NCBI GenBank assembly: GCA_020161795.1
Contig: JAIUOR010000044.1
Coordinates: forward strand, 16,574-80,573
Source of the DNA: Actinomycetota bacterium
GTDB taxonomy: Bacteria > Actinomycetota > Actinomycetes > Propionibacteriales > Propionibacteriaceae
Reading direction: 5' to 3'
Length of the DNA: 64,000 bases
This document shows, one piece after another, positions 50,931-59,710 of the stretch (position 1 is the first letter of the stretch; every line of letters begins with the position of its first letter). The notes under the pieces are model-generated. The model saw only the letters and a list, made by a program, of their open reading frames with translations, did not search any database and was not told the origin of the DNA. The translations under genes were made by a program, and so were the position numbers.

Positions 50931-52169
50931 ATGGGAGGCAAGGCCAGTTCCGATGCCCCGGTTTCGTCTCATTCACACGGTGGCCCCACGTCTGCCAGCC
51001 CGGCTGTCAAGTGGCTGCTGGCCGCCATCATGACCGTCTTCGTCGCCGTGACGGTGGCCGGTGCGGTGGCCTTGTGGCCGTGGGACGCTCCGGCAAAGGA
51101 ACCGTGGCTCTATGAGGGCGCCACCCTGGTCACGGGCGCTGTGGCTGACATCGTGGTCGACGACGGTGAGGGAGGCCACATGAGCGTCCTGCTCGACGAC
51201 GGCAGGACAGTGGATGTATCCGCAGAACCGACCGCTCCGCTGAGCGAGGCCAGCGTCGGCCAGCGCGTGCAGATTGTGGAGATCAAGGATGAGCCAGACA
51301 CGTTCTACTTCATGGACTACGAACGTGGTTTGCCTTTGCTGCTGCTTGCTGGATTGTTCGTGGCGACCGTGCTCGGTGTGGCCAGATGGAAGGGACTGGC
51401 CGCCCTGGCTGGGCTGGTGGCGGCACTCGCGGTGGTCTGGATGTTCACATTGCCAGCGCTCGCCGTCGGCAGGGATCCCTTGCTGGTCGCGCTGGTCACG
51501 GCATCGATGGTCATGTTCGTCGTGGTGTATCTCGCCCATGGAATCTCGGTGAAGTCAACGACCGCACTGCTGGGGACCTTCGCCGGCATCGCCGGCGTGG
51601 CGGCGCTGGCGTGGTGGGCGATCCCTGGTGCGAGCCTGACTCCGATGCAGGATGAGACGATGGGCCAGGTGCCGTACATCTTCCCCGGTCTCGACGCCCG
51701 CGGCATCCTGCTGTGCGGCATGGTGCTCGCTGGCGTCGGCGTCCTCAACGATGTGACGATCACCCAGGCGTCTGCGGTATGGGAGCTTCGTGAAGCCGCT
51801 CCGACGGTCCCTCGCCGGACCATCTTCGCCCATGCCATGCGGATCGGGCGAGATCACATCGCCTCCATCGTGTACACCATCGCCTTCGCCTACGTGGGCA
51901 CGGCGCTGGCGATGCTGCTGCTCGCGTCACGGCTGGACTTCAGCATCCTCCAGCTGTTGACGTTCAACACCATCGCCGAGGAAGTCGTGGCCACGCTCGT
52001 CGCGTCGGTTAGCCTCGTAGCTACGATCCCGATCACGACGGCGCTCGGCGCCTGGCTGGCCGGCCCGCATCCCGCTGCGGAACCGAAACGCGCTGCCGCC
52101 TACGTCAGCGCCGAGAGCCCGGCAAAGCCAGCCAACGTCCGCGGTCTCATACCTCTCGATGGATCGTGA
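50931..52169 (+). CDS. YibE/F-family membrane protein
   Basis: A 412-residue protein with an N-terminal helix, a small beta-rich extracytoplasmic domain (about residues 60-130) and seven or so further helices. The YibE/F signatures YERGLPLLLLAG, AHGISVKSTTALLGT, GMVLAGVGVLNDVTITQASAVWEL and FNTIAEEVVATL are present. The family's function is not established; transport has been proposed. It heads an operon with tlpA and ccdA (gap 232 bp) and is preceded by a tandem box. ATG 50931 has GGAAGG upstream. Confidence 0.85.
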   Translation: MGGKASSDAPVSSHSHGGPTSASPAVKWLLAAIMTVFVAVTVAGAVALWPWDAPAKEPWLYEGATLVTGAVADIVVDDGEGGHMSVLLDDGRTVDVSAEPTAPLSEASVGQRVQIVEIKDEPDTFYFMDYERGLPLLLLAGLFVATVLGVARWKGLAALAGLVAALAVVWMFTLPALAVGRDPLLVALVTASMVMFVVVYLAHGISVKSTTALLGTFAGIAGVAALAWWAIPGASLTPMQDETMGQVPYIFPGLDARGILLCGMVLAGVGVLNDVTITQASAVWELREAAPTVPRRTIFAHAMRIGRDHIASIVYTIAFAYVGTALAMLLLASRLDFSILQLLTFNTIAEEVVATLVASVSLVATIPITTALGAWLAGPHPAAEPKRAAAYVSAESPAKPANVRGLIPLDGS

Positions 52170-52401
52170 ACGGTCGCCAGGCGCTGGTGTGCCCGGCGTC
52201 TGGCTTTCATGCCACCGCGACAGTCGCGGCATGGGCCCGTCCGGGCCGTCCGCCTCGAGATATCAGGGGACCGGGGGCGACCTGCGCACCTGTCACGAAG
52301 GCCCTTGCCGGAGGTGTCTTTCTGCTGTAGCAGTCTTGTGGCCAGGAAAGGTCTCTGGCAGCCGTCGGGCCTGCAACTGCGACTCTGAGAGGTTGGATCA
52401 A

Positions 52402-53001
52402 GTGCAACAGTCGCACGATGGGAGCTTTCCGCGCGTGGCCAGGTGCCGACTCTGGGGTGTGGCCGTTGCGATCGCATCGATTGTCCTGCTTGCCGGTTGC
52501 GGCTCGGCACAGGTGAACACTGGAGGGTTTGTGTCGGGTGATGGCAGCCTGACCGTGCTGCCTGTGGATGAGCGTCCGCAAGCCCCCGTGATTGAGGGCG
52601 TCACGCTGGATGACGCGCGCTGGACGAGCGCTGATGTCTCCGGGAAGGTGATCGTCTACAACGTGTGGGGGTCCTGGTGTGCACCATGCCGGTCTGAGGC
52701 GCCCGCGCTTGTGGCCGCCAGCCAGAAGCTTGCCGGCCAGGCGGTCTTCGTGGGGCTGAACACCAGAGACTTTGACAAGGCCGCGCCGCGCGCGTTTGTG
52801 CGCGCGTTCGACGTTCCCTATGTGAACCTGTTCGACCCCGATGGCGCGCTTCTCCTCAACTTCTCCGGCGAGCTGCCGCCCAACGCCATCCCGAGCACCA
52901 TCGTGGTCGACCTGGACGGCCGGGTCGCCGCCCGGATCATCGGCGAAACCACCGAGTCGACCCTGGTGGGTCTGATCCAAGACATGGCAGCGGGCAAGTG
53001 A
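52402..53001 (+). CDS. TlpA/ResA-like thioredoxin lipoprotein
   Basis: A 199-residue exported thiol-disulfide protein. It has a signal peptide with lipobox VLLAGCGS and a thioredoxin fold with active site SWCAPC (Cys93, Cys96) in VIVYNVWGSWCAPCRSE. The cis-proline loop is NAIPSTIVVD. It reduces disulfides outside the membrane, fed by CcdA, whose GTG start overlaps its stop. GTG 52402 was chosen because GAGAGG lies upstream and the signal peptide then has normal length. Confidence 0.87.
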   Translation: MQQSHDGSFPRVARCRLWGVAVAIASIVLLAGCGSAQVNTGGFVSGDGSLTVLPVDERPQAPVIEGVTLDDARWTSADVSGKVIVYNVWGSWCAPCRSEAPALVAASQKLAGQAVFVGLNTRDFDKAAPRAFVRAFDVPYVNLFDPDGALLLNFSGELPPNAIPSTIVVDLDGRVAARIIGETTESTLVGLIQDMAAGK

Positions 53002-53777
53002 TCCCGCTGGAGTTGGGCGACTGGATCCGCCAGGCTGTCGGAGGCTCGGTGGCGCTGGGCCTGCCAATCGCCCTCCTCGCCGGGCTGGTGTCGTTCTTCT
53101 CACCGTGCGTGCTGCCGCTGCTGCCTGGTTACCTGTCGTACGCCACCGGGATGGGGGCCGCGGGCATCACTACTGGCCAGGGTGCGAAAGGAGCGGTTGG
53201 GAGGAGTCGCGTACTGCTCGGGACGCTGGGGTTCGTGGGTGGGTTCGCGGCGGTGTTCGTCGCTACCGGAGCCCTGATGGGTTCGGTAGGTGCCGCACTC
53301 TTCGCGTGGCAGCGGCCTTTGATGGTGGCTGCCGGTGTGCTGAGCATTGCCTTGGGTTTGATGTTCACCGACTGGCTGCCGTGGGGGCGGGGGACGTGGC
53401 GGCTCCGTGTGCTCCCGCGAGCTGGTGTGGCGTCGTCCCCGCTGCTGGGAGTCGTGTTCGGGCTGGGGTGGACGCCGTGCATCGGTCCAGCGTTGTCGGT
53501 CGTGCTTACACTGGCCCTCAACGAGGGCACTGCAGTGCGCGGTGGCGTGCTCGCGTTCGGTTACGCGCTCGGCCTCGGTCTGCCGTTCATTGTCGCTGGA
53601 CTGGCTTTCGACCGGCTGGGCGGCACGCTGGGCTGGGTGCGCCGCCGCCATCGCGCCATCCAGGTCACCGGCGGGGTGACCATGATGGTGGTCGGGGTAC
53701 TGCTGATCACCGGATGGTGGGACATCGCAATGGCTGGTGTCCGGCAGTGGGCGAGCAGCGTCGCACTGCCGATCTGA
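52998..53777 (+). CDS. ccdA: CcdA-type thiol:disulfide interchange membrane protein
   Basis: 259 residues, six helices, with the paired cysteine motifs of CcdA: FFSPCVLPLLPGYLS near residue 35 and GLGWTPCIGPALS near residue 157. It carries electrons from cytoplasmic thioredoxin across the membrane to TlpA-like partners. It is coupled to the preceding gene by GTGA overlap. Confidence 0.9.
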   Translation: MIPLELGDWIRQAVGGSVALGLPIALLAGLVSFFSPCVLPLLPGYLSYATGMGAAGITTGQGAKGAVGRSRVLLGTLGFVGGFAAVFVATGALMGSVGAALFAWQRPLMVAAGVLSIALGLMFTDWLPWGRGTWRLRVLPRAGVASSPLLGVVFGLGWTPCIGPALSVVLTLALNEGTAVRGGVLAFGYALGLGLPFIVAGLAFDRLGGTLGWVRRRHRAIQVTGGVTMMVVGVLLITGWWDIAMAGVRQWASSVALPI

Positions 53778-54168
53778 CCTGACTCTGGGCCAACGTGATC
53801 TCGGCCCCCGCTGGCCTGGGCCTGGACACGGCACCGATCGCGTTCCTCAACGTCACCCCTGGCCATGCTCGCCCTCGCCGGCCAGACGGTCGAAGTAGGT
53901 CACAGCATCCATCCTGGATGCGCCCAGCGGGTGTCTCGCTAGGCCCTCAACTCAGTTGGCTACGTAGTTGGTCGACATCGCGAACTCGCCACGCGTGCTG
54001 AGGCCGGCCCTCGTAAGCCACGTTCCCGACGGCGGGGAAGGCCCCGTCAGCAAAGCTGTGGCCCTGACGCAAGATGCAAGATCGTCAGTTGTGCGCGAAG
54101 CCCGCCACCGGACAGGTGGCGGGCTTGGTTCGGTGCGGGCTCTGGCGCCCGCGGGTTCTCTGGCGTCT
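53778..54168. other. Gene-free region between convergent ccdA and DUF305 genes
   Basis: This 391-bp stretch has no supported gene. Short open frames lack ribosome-binding sites and family features. Apart from the terminator at 54098-54126 I see nothing functional. It may be a scar of earlier rearrangement. Confidence 0.5.
54098..54126. terminator. Bidirectional terminator
   Basis: A perfect 12-bp stem, AAGCCCGCCACC (54098-54109) and GGTGGCGGGCTT (54115-54126), with a GGACA loop, lies between convergent transcription units. It ends in TT on the plus strand and AA-flanked on the other, the best terminator in the island. Confidence 0.85.
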
Positions 54169-54786
54169 TTAGGCGGGCAGGTCCTCTAGGAGGTCGGCCA
54201 TCTCTGTGATCTCGGCGGTCTGGGCGTCGATGATCTGTTGGGCGAGCTCCCGTACCTCCTCGTTCTGGCCGGTGTCGATCACAGTCTGTGCCATAGTGAC
54301 GGCACCTTGGTGGTGGGCGGTCATGAGTTCGAGGAAGCGGCGGTCGAAGTCGGTTCCGGTGAGTGCCTGGAGTTCTGTCATCGCCGCGTCCTGGTCCATG
54401 CCGTCCATGTCCATGCCGCCGTGGTCCATGCCGCCCATGTCGGCGTCCGTGCTCGTCGGCTCACCCCAGCTCTCCAGCCATCCGGTCATCAGCTCAATCT
54501 CGGGGCCTTGTGCTGCGGTGATGCGTTCGGCGAGCGCGCTGACCTCAGGCGTGGTGGCTTGCTGTGCCGCCAGGTCGGCCATCTCGATGGCGCCCTGGTG
54601 GTGGATGATCATCATCTGGGCGAACTCGGTGTCGGCGGCGTTATGCGTGGCGGACGCCTCAGGTGAGGTGGCGGTAGGTGGGGTGGCCGGGCTCTGCTCG
54701 ACGGGAGTGGCGCAGGCGGCCAAGGCGAGGCTGAGCATGACGGTGGCGGCTCCGGCCGTAAGGACTCGTCGGATTGTCGTGGTCAT
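54169..54786 (-). CDS. DUF305 copper-associated lipoprotein
   Basis: A 205-residue exported lipoprotein (lipobox LALAACAT). Two ferritin-like repeats each carry the DUF305 signature MIIHHQGAIEMADL or MTAHHQGAVTMAQ. They are joined by a Met/His/Asp-rich linker (MGGMDHGGMDMDGMDQD) suited to copper binding. DUF305 proteins are frequent neighbours of copper efflux genes. It follows the small Cys/His protein after a 9-base gap. Confidence 0.9.
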   Translation of the reverse strand: MTTTIRRVLTAGAATVMLSLALAACATPVEQSPATPPTATSPEASATHNAADTEFAQMMIIHHQGAIEMADLAAQQATTPEVSALAERITAAQGPEIELMTGWLESWGEPTSTDADMGGMDHGGMDMDGMDQDAAMTELQALTGTDFDRRFLELMTAHHQGAVTMAQTVIDTGQNEEVRELAQQIIDAQTAEITEMADLLEDLPA

Positions 54787-54795
54787 CGGGTCTCC

Positions 54796-54936
54796 TTAGC
54801 TGTGGTGGGCGTGGGTCTGGTCGGCAGCGGCGTCGGCGTGACAGCAGGCGTCGTGTTCGCCTGCGCATTGGCGCCCAGCGGGATCGTCGCGGCGGGCCTC
54901 GGGCTCGGTTGTGGCAGAGGCATGGCAACAGGCCAT
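54796..54936 (-). CDS. Tiny Cys/His-rich protein, putative metal-binding peptide
   Basis: A 46-codon ORF on the minus strand opens MACCHASATT. It later reads RQCAGEHDACCHADA and ends DQTHAHHS at TAA (54796-54798). It has five Cys (two Cys-Cys-His clusters) and six His in 46 residues, with no hydrophobic core. AAGGAG lies 6 bases upstream of ATG 54936 (an ATG at 54939 is also possible), and the DUF305 gene starts 9 bases after its stop. It is probably a metallothionein-like copper chelator. The predicted regulator box lies 118 bases upstream. Confidence 0.75.
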   Translation of the reverse strand: MACCHASATTEPEARRDDPAGRQCAGEHDACCHADAAADQTHAHHS

Positions 54937-55053
54937 CATCGTCTCCTTGGAGTTTCTGCGGCCGGTGAGCGGTCGCTTGGTGGTTGGCTCGCGCGGTGGC
55001 TGGCCGGGTCGCCAGTGTTGCTGGTGGGGATCAGGATCCGGGCTGGGTTTGAT

Positions 55054-55068
55054 GAAGGCTTGGTCAAG
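55054..55068 (-). promoter_or_regulatory. Tandem CTTG-like box upstream of the Cys/His peptide-DUF305 unit
   Basis: The minus strand reads GTCTTGACCAAGCCTTCATC: CTTG and CTTC 11 bases apart, the same order as in the lgt box. Together with it this defines a variant CTTGACCAARCCTT. Confidence 0.45.
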
Positions 55069-55125
55069 ACCGCCGGAGCGGGACTCTGGCTGCCGGTGTC
55101 CTCTCGACGGCGGGGTCCGCCTCCG

Positions 55126-56253
55126 TCACGGTCGCCGGTGGCTCCTTGGGCTAGCTGGAAGCGTCAGGGTGAAGCTCGCTCCCTGGTCGCGGCCTGCGCT
55201 GTCGGCGGTCAGGCTGCCGCCGTGGGCTTCGGCGATGGCCTTGGCGATGGTCAAGCCGATGCCGGATCCGGCCTTGTCGCGGTCGCGGGCGGTGTCTCCG
55301 CGGTAGAAGCGCTCGAAGATATGTGCGAGTTGCTCGCTGCTCATGCCTTCGCCGGTGTCGGTGATGGTGAGGGTGACACTCCTGCCCGGGCCGTGTCGTC
55401 CGGTGATGGTGACGCGGCCGCCGGTGGGGGTGTGCCGCAGTGCGTTGGCGAGGAGGTTGCCGAGAACCTGCCCGATCCGCTGTGGGTCGACCCACACCTC
55501 CAGGTCGTTGATGTCGTCTGCCAGCGTCACGGATTTGGCTGCGTAGCTGGCGCGTACTTGGCTGAGCGCGCTGGACACGAGTTCGGGCAGGGGCTGGAGG
55601 GCCGGCTCGATCGTGAGGCGTCCTTCTTCGGCGCGGGAGACGTCATCGAGGTCGTGGACGAGCCGGGTGAGGCGCTCGGTCTGGTGTTCGAGGATCTGGC
55701 GGGTGGTGTCGTTCCACTCGGTGACCCCGTCGGCAAGGCCTTCCAAGTGGGCGTTGAGGGTCGCGATCGGGGTGCGAAGTTCGTGGGCGAGATCGGAAAG
55801 CAGCCTGCGGCGCGTGTCCTCGACGCTACTGAGGCGGCCGGCCATCTGGTTGAACGAGTCGGCGAGGGTGGCCAACTCCGGGCCGGCGCCGGTGACGGTT
55901 ACCCGGGCGGTGTAGTCGCCGGTGCTGATCCGGCGCGCGGATGCGGTGAGGGTGTCGAGCGGGCCGCGGATGCGGCCGGTGACGTACCAGGTGACGCCGA
56001 GCGCCAGGACCAGCGCGACGAGGAGACCCACGCTCAGGGACACAGCGCTGGCGCTGGCGAACGCTTCCTCAATGTGGGGGATCTCAGGGGAGTCGGGTTC
56101 GTGGCCCGACTCGAGCAGATGGACGTGAAACAGCGGGGGGCCGATGATGGCGGCCACCAGCGCGGCCGTCAGGACACTGGCGACCAGCGCCAGAGCTTGG
56201 GCCGCGAAGAGCCGGGTGCCCAGTCGCCAGCCGGCGATGGTGTGATCGGTCAT
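55126..56253 (-). CDS. Two-component sensor histidine kinase
   Basis: A 375-residue membrane kinase with two helices flanking a short extracytoplasmic loop (residues about 45-80) that has HVHLLESGHE, possibly metal-binding. A HAMP domain, an H-box DLAHELRTPIATL and the N, G1 and G2 boxes (NLLANALRHTP, DTGEGM, GSGIGL) follow. It phosphorylates the response regulator encoded upstream, with which it overlaps by 4 bases. Copper or envelope thiol stress is the likely signal. Confidence 0.9.
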   Translation of the reverse strand: MTDHTIAGWRLGTRLFAAQALALVASVLTAALVAAIIGPPLFHVHLLESGHEPDSPEIPHIEEAFASASAVSLSVGLLVALVLALGVTWYVTGRIRGPLDTLTASARRISTGDYTARVTVTGAGPELATLADSFNQMAGRLSSVEDTRRRLLSDLAHELRTPIATLNAHLEGLADGVTEWNDTTRQILEHQTERLTRLVHDLDDVSRAEEGRLTIEPALQPLPELVSSALSQVRASYAAKSVTLADDINDLEVWVDPQRIGQVLGNLLANALRHTPTGGRVTITGRHGPGRSVTLTITDTGEGMSSEQLAHIFERFYRGDTARDRDKAGSGIGLTIAKAIAEAHGGSLTADSAGRDQGASFTLTLPASPRSHRRP

Positions 56254-56969
56254 CCCTTGCCCATCCGGTAGCCGACCCCGCGCACGGTCAGCACGTACCG
56301 CGGCTCGTTCGGATCGTCGCCGAGCTTGCGGCGCAGGTTCGCGACATGCACGTCGACGACGTGGTCGTCGCCGAGCCAGTCAACGTCCCACACCTGGTCG
56401 ATGATCTGGCGACGGCTCAGCGCGACCTTCGGCTGCCCCGAGAGCACGTCGAGGATGTCGAACTCGGTCCGGGTCAGCTGCACCGGCTCGTCGCTCAGCC
56501 ATACCTCGCGCCCGGCGGCGTCGACCCGCAGGTCGCCGAACACCCGTGGCGGCTCCAGGTCCACTTCGGCAGCAGCAGCGGCGGGTCGGCGAGGGCGCCG
56601 TAGCACGGTCTGGACGCGGGCGACGAGTTCGCGAGTGCTGAAGGGCTTGGTGATGTAGTCGTCGGCGCCCACCGAGAGCCCGATCAGCTTGTCGACCTCG
56701 TCGCCGCGCGCGGTCAGCATCAGGATGTAACAGTCGGAGAACGTCCTCACCTGCCGGCAGACCTCGATCCCGTCAAGGCCGGGCAGCCCGAGATCCAGAA
56801 CGATCACGTCCGGGGCGAGCGTGCGGGCGACGGTCACCGCGTCCGGCCCGGTGTACTCCAGTGTCACGTCGTAGCCAGCTCGTCGGAGGTAGGACGCGAC
56901 CACGCTCGCCAACGCCTTCTCGTCCTCGACGACAAGGATGCGTTCCTGCGGGATCTCCAGTTGTGCCAT
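56250..56969 (-). CDS. OmpR/PhoB-family response regulator
   Basis: A 239-residue regulator. The receiver domain has the phosphoacceptor Asp in DVIVLDLGLPG and the conserved Lys in YITKPFS. The C-terminal winged helix has LTRTEFDILDVL and HVVDVHVANLRRKLGDD. OmpR-family proteins bind head-to-tail half-sites spaced by 10-11 bp, the layout of the CTTG-N7-CTTGACC boxes throughout this island. It is therefore the prime candidate for master regulator. Confidence 0.92.
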   Translation of the reverse strand: MAQLEIPQERILVVEDEKALASVVASYLRRAGYDVTLEYTGPDAVTVARTLAPDVIVLDLGLPGLDGIEVCRQVRTFSDCYILMLTARGDEVDKLIGLSVGADDYITKPFSTRELVARVQTVLRRPRRPAAAAAEVDLEPPRVFGDLRVDAAGREVWLSDEPVQLTRTEFDILDVLSGQPKVALSRRQIIDQVWDVDWLGDDHVVDVHVANLRRKLGDDPNEPRYVLTVRGVGYRMGKG

Positions 56970-57031
56970 GCCCGCCAGTATGACCCCGAGCCGCCACTGT
57001 TTGGCGTTCTACACCGGCCCCGGCCTCGGAT

Positions 57032-57046
57032 CTTGCCTAAATCTTG
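57032..57046 (+). promoter_or_regulatory. Tandem CTTG box upstream of the multicopper oxidase unit (11-bp period)
   Basis: The plus strand reads GATCTTGCCTAAATCTTGACC, then GGACGCGG: ATCTTG half-sites 11 bases apart, nearly identical to the copy at 50752. The shared GGACGC extension suggests a wider element. Confidence 0.65.
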
Positions 57047-57119
57047 ACCGGACGCGGAGTGGTCCTTGGTGTTGTCCAGGGAGGCTCTTCAGTGCCGCGG
57101 CCAGGAGGGAGGTGGCCAG

Positions 57120-57449
57120 ATGGGACTGCTGGATCAGCTGCTGGGTTGGTGGATCTGGGCCTGCCTGGCGATGGTCGCCGCCTGGATCGTGGTGTTCCTG
57201 CTGGTGCGGCTGTTGTTCCGCACCGGTTCCGACACGGGAGGTACGTATGACAGGCACGTCGCGACGCCATCTGCTGGGTGGTGGTCTGGCCTTGGCCGGA
57301 AGCTGGGCGCTGGGCGCCTGCACCGCGTCCCCGACCAGACCGCCAACCACGACAGCGCCCCGGCTGCCCGCGTCGACGGAGCCCATCTCGCCGGCACCCG
57401 GACGCACCATCGCGGAGAAAACGGTCGGGGCAGCCCCGACCACCGTTGA
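57120..57449 (+). CDS. Small membrane protein upstream of the multicopper oxidase (3' extent uncertain)
   Basis: ATG 57120 follows AGGAGGGAGG. The first 40 residues (MGLLDQLLGWWIWACLAMV...) form one clear transmembrane helix with charged flanks. The frame stays open to 57449, overlapping the oxidase by about 200 bases in another frame. The overlapping C-terminal part looks like antisense-quality sequence, so the true gene may end earlier through a frameshift or may be longer than its functional part. Confidence 0.45.
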   Translation: MGLLDQLLGWWIWACLAMVAAWIVVFLLVRLLFRTGSDTGGTYDRHVATPSAGWWSGLGRKLGAGRLHRVPDQTANHDSAPAARVDGAHLAGTRTHHRGENGRGSPDHR

Positions 57450-58710
57450 TCTTGGCGGCATCGAGGTGGATACCTGGGCCTACACCGACACCGTTCCCGG
57501 CATCGATCTGAGAGCGACCGCAGGCGACCTCATGCGCATCACGCTGGACAACCAACTCCCCGCTGACACCACCATCCACTGGCACGGGATCGCGCTGCCC
57601 AATGCGGTTGATGGAGTTCCCGGCATGACTCAAGAGCCCGTCAGATCCGGGGAGAAGTTCCTGTACGAGTTCCTCGTGCCCGACCCCGGCACCTACTTCT
57701 TCCACCCCCATGTCGGAGTTCAGCTGGACCGCGGTCTGTACGCGCCACTGATCGTGGAGGACCCCGCCGAACCGGGCGGCTACGACAGCGAGTGGATCGT
57801 GGTCCTGGACGACTGGTTGGACGGCACCGGACGCACCCCGGACGAGGTCTACCGACAACTCACCGCGAGCCCCTCAGCAGACCCCAGCGGTATGGACCAC
57901 ACCACAATGGGTGCCGCGCCCTTCGGTGACGCTGGCGATGTTGCCTATCCCCATTACCTGATCAACGGTGCTATTCCAGCTTCCCCGGTGGCCTTCCGTG
58001 GCAAGAAGGGCGAGCGGGTACGGATCCGGATGATCAACGCCGCCTCCGACACCATCTTCGCCGTTGCCATTGGCGGCCACACAATGACCATCACGCACAC
58101 CGATGGGTTCGGCGTAGAACCCCGCCAGAGCGCCGGAATCTACATCGGCATGGGCGAACGCTACGACGCGATCGTCACCCTCGGCGACGGTGTGTTCCCA
58201 CTGGTCGCCAAGCCATGGGGCAAGGAAGGCCAGGCAATGGCGCTCATCCGCACCGGCTCCGGCACAGTGCCAGCTCCCGACGTCCAGCTCGCCGAGTTCG
58301 ACCGCCCCATCCTGCAGGGCACCGACCTGCGCCCTACAGAGGCGTCTCGGCTGTCGGAGCAACAACCCGACGCGTCCGCCACCCTCGAACTGGGCGGACA
58401 GATGAACCCCTACGTCTGGACCATCAACGGATCACCGTTCGGTCAGAACAGCCCGATTGAGGTTGTTGAGGGCCAGCGGTTCCAACTCGATGTGGTGAAC
58501 GCGACCATGATGACCCACCCGTTACACCTCCACGGCCATACGTTCGCGCTGCCGAACGGGCTACGCAAGGACACTGTGCTCGTTCCTCCGATGGGGACCA
58601 CAGCATTGCAGCTTCAAGCCTCCAATCCCGGCGTGTGGGCGGTCCATTGCCACAACATCTACCACGCTGAGGCGGGGATGATGATCGCGCTGAACTACCG
58701 GCAGAACTGA
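57247..58710 (+). CDS. Tat-exported multicopper oxidase
   Basis: A 487-residue three-domain oxidase. The N-terminus carries a twin-arginine signal (SRRHLLGGGLALAG) with a possible lipobox LGACTAS. All four copper-ligand motifs are present: HWHG near residue 118, FHPHVG near 157, HPLHLHGH near 425 and HCHNIYHAEAGM near 468. It probably oxidises Cu(I) to the less toxic Cu(II) outside the membrane. ATG 57247 has GGGAGG 5 bases upstream. The tandem box lies 201 bases upstream. Confidence 0.93.
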   Translation: MTGTSRRHLLGGGLALAGSWALGACTASPTRPPTTTAPRLPASTEPISPAPGRTIAEKTVGAAPTTVDLGGIEVDTWAYTDTVPGIDLRATAGDLMRITLDNQLPADTTIHWHGIALPNAVDGVPGMTQEPVRSGEKFLYEFLVPDPGTYFFHPHVGVQLDRGLYAPLIVEDPAEPGGYDSEWIVVLDDWLDGTGRTPDEVYRQLTASPSADPSGMDHTTMGAAPFGDAGDVAYPHYLINGAIPASPVAFRGKKGERVRIRMINAASDTIFAVAIGGHTMTITHTDGFGVEPRQSAGIYIGMGERYDAIVTLGDGVFPLVAKPWGKEGQAMALIRTGSGTVPAPDVQLAEFDRPILQGTDLRPTEASRLSEQQPDASATLELGGQMNPYVWTINGSPFGQNSPIEVVEGQRFQLDVVNATMMTHPLHLHGHTFALPNGLRKDTVLVPPMGTTALQLQASNPGVWAVHCHNIYHAEAGMMIALNYRQN

Positions 58711-58715
58711 CCGCG

Positions 58716-59591
58716 GTGCGACAACTCAACGCGCCAGCCCGCCGAGCCAGATCATCTGCCGCACCCATGTCTCGCCTCGGGCGCGGCGGAACCCGGGCAG
58801 CCCCTGCAATGGCGCCGCGTCGCGCCTACCACGAGGTGTCCCGCTGGTGGGGGCGGGGGCTGGCGACCGTGGCAGTCGGGGTGACGGTGATCACGACGTT
58901 CATCGCATTCTCGTCGCCCTCGGTTGAAGTGGCGCACGCCCTCCAGGCACAGATCGCGCCGGCCTCGTTCGAGCAGGCTCGGCAGCAGGACTTGAGCCGT
59001 GACGCTGTTGAGCGGATCGCCCCGACGATCAGCGAGCTGGTGGCCCAGCGAGACGAGATGCTGTCCCGCGACAACGACCGGATCAAAGCGCGCCAGCAGC
59101 AGGCAGCGCTCGCAGCCCGCCAAGACCAACTTGCTGACGCGGCCGAAAGCGTCGAGGAGGAAGCCGAGCGGCTGCGCAATCTGTCCGACTTCTACTGGCC
59201 GACCGACGGAGGGGTGTCCAGCGGGTTCGGCTACCGACTCCACCCCATCCTGCGGATCCGCCGGCTCCACAATGGTGCCGATATCGGCGGCGACTGCGGC
59301 CAACCCATCTGGGCCGCGCAATCTGGGACCGTCACGAAAGCAGCCCGGACCGGCTACAACGGTGGCTCAGGCCGCAACGTCCGAATCAACCACGGCGACA
59401 TTGACGGCACTGACATCCAGACTGCCTACCTCCACATGAGCAAGGTCGAGGTCAAGGTCGGACAGAAGGTGAAAAAGGGCGACCGCATCGGCACCGTGGG
59501 AACCACAGGGCTCTCCACGGGATGTCACCTGCACTTCTCCTTGTACAAGAACGGCCGCGCCAGCGACCCGCTGGAGTACGCGAAGAAGTAG
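58716..59591 (+). CDS. M23-family (LytM) peptidase, membrane-anchored
   Basis: A 291-residue protein with an N-terminal membrane helix, a coiled-coil (LSRDAVERIAPTISELVAQ..., about residues 85-150) and a C-terminal M23 domain. Zinc ligands are visible in HNGADIGGDC and HLHFSLY. Such enzymes cut peptidoglycan cross-bridges. The coiled coil plus M23 layout resembles EnvC/NlpD-like activators. The start is unclear; GTG 58716, ATG 58767 and ATG 58809 are in frame. It follows the oxidase after 5 bases. Confidence 0.85.
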   Translation: MRQLNAPARRARSSAAPMSRLGRGGTRAAPAMAPRRAYHEVSRWWGRGLATVAVGVTVITTFIAFSSPSVEVAHALQAQIAPASFEQARQQDLSRDAVERIAPTISELVAQRDEMLSRDNDRIKARQQQAALAARQDQLADAAESVEEEAERLRNLSDFYWPTDGGVSSGFGYRLHPILRIRRLHNGADIGGDCGQPIWAAQSGTVTKAARTGYNGGSGRNVRINHGDIDGTDIQTAYLHMSKVEVKVGQKVKKGDRIGTVGTTGLSTGCHLHFSLYKNGRASDPLEYAKK

Positions 59592-59710
59592 CACAGCGGC
59601 ACACCACTGCTTGGCCACAGACCTTGACCGAACGCTGATCGGTTGCGCACCTGACCCCAACTCTGATCGGGAACAGTGAACAGCATCATCCGCACACGAA
59701 CGAGGAGCAC

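Noticed and set aside
53778..54168. A small coding gene between ccdA and DUF305
   Set aside because: Short frames on both strands lack ribosome-binding sites, family motifs and codon bias. Only the terminator is supported.
57247..57449. Translation of the small membrane ORF through the start of the multicopper oxidase
   Set aside because: The oxidase frame carries the twin-arginine signal and conserved N-terminal sequence there. The other frame is Arg/His/Gly-rich shadow, so only its first 40 or so codons are credible.
59610..59630. An eighth CTTG tandem box before the DUF2933-like gene
   Set aside because: CTTGACCGAACG is present, but the only upstream CTTG is 13 bases away instead of 11. 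It is at best a half-site.
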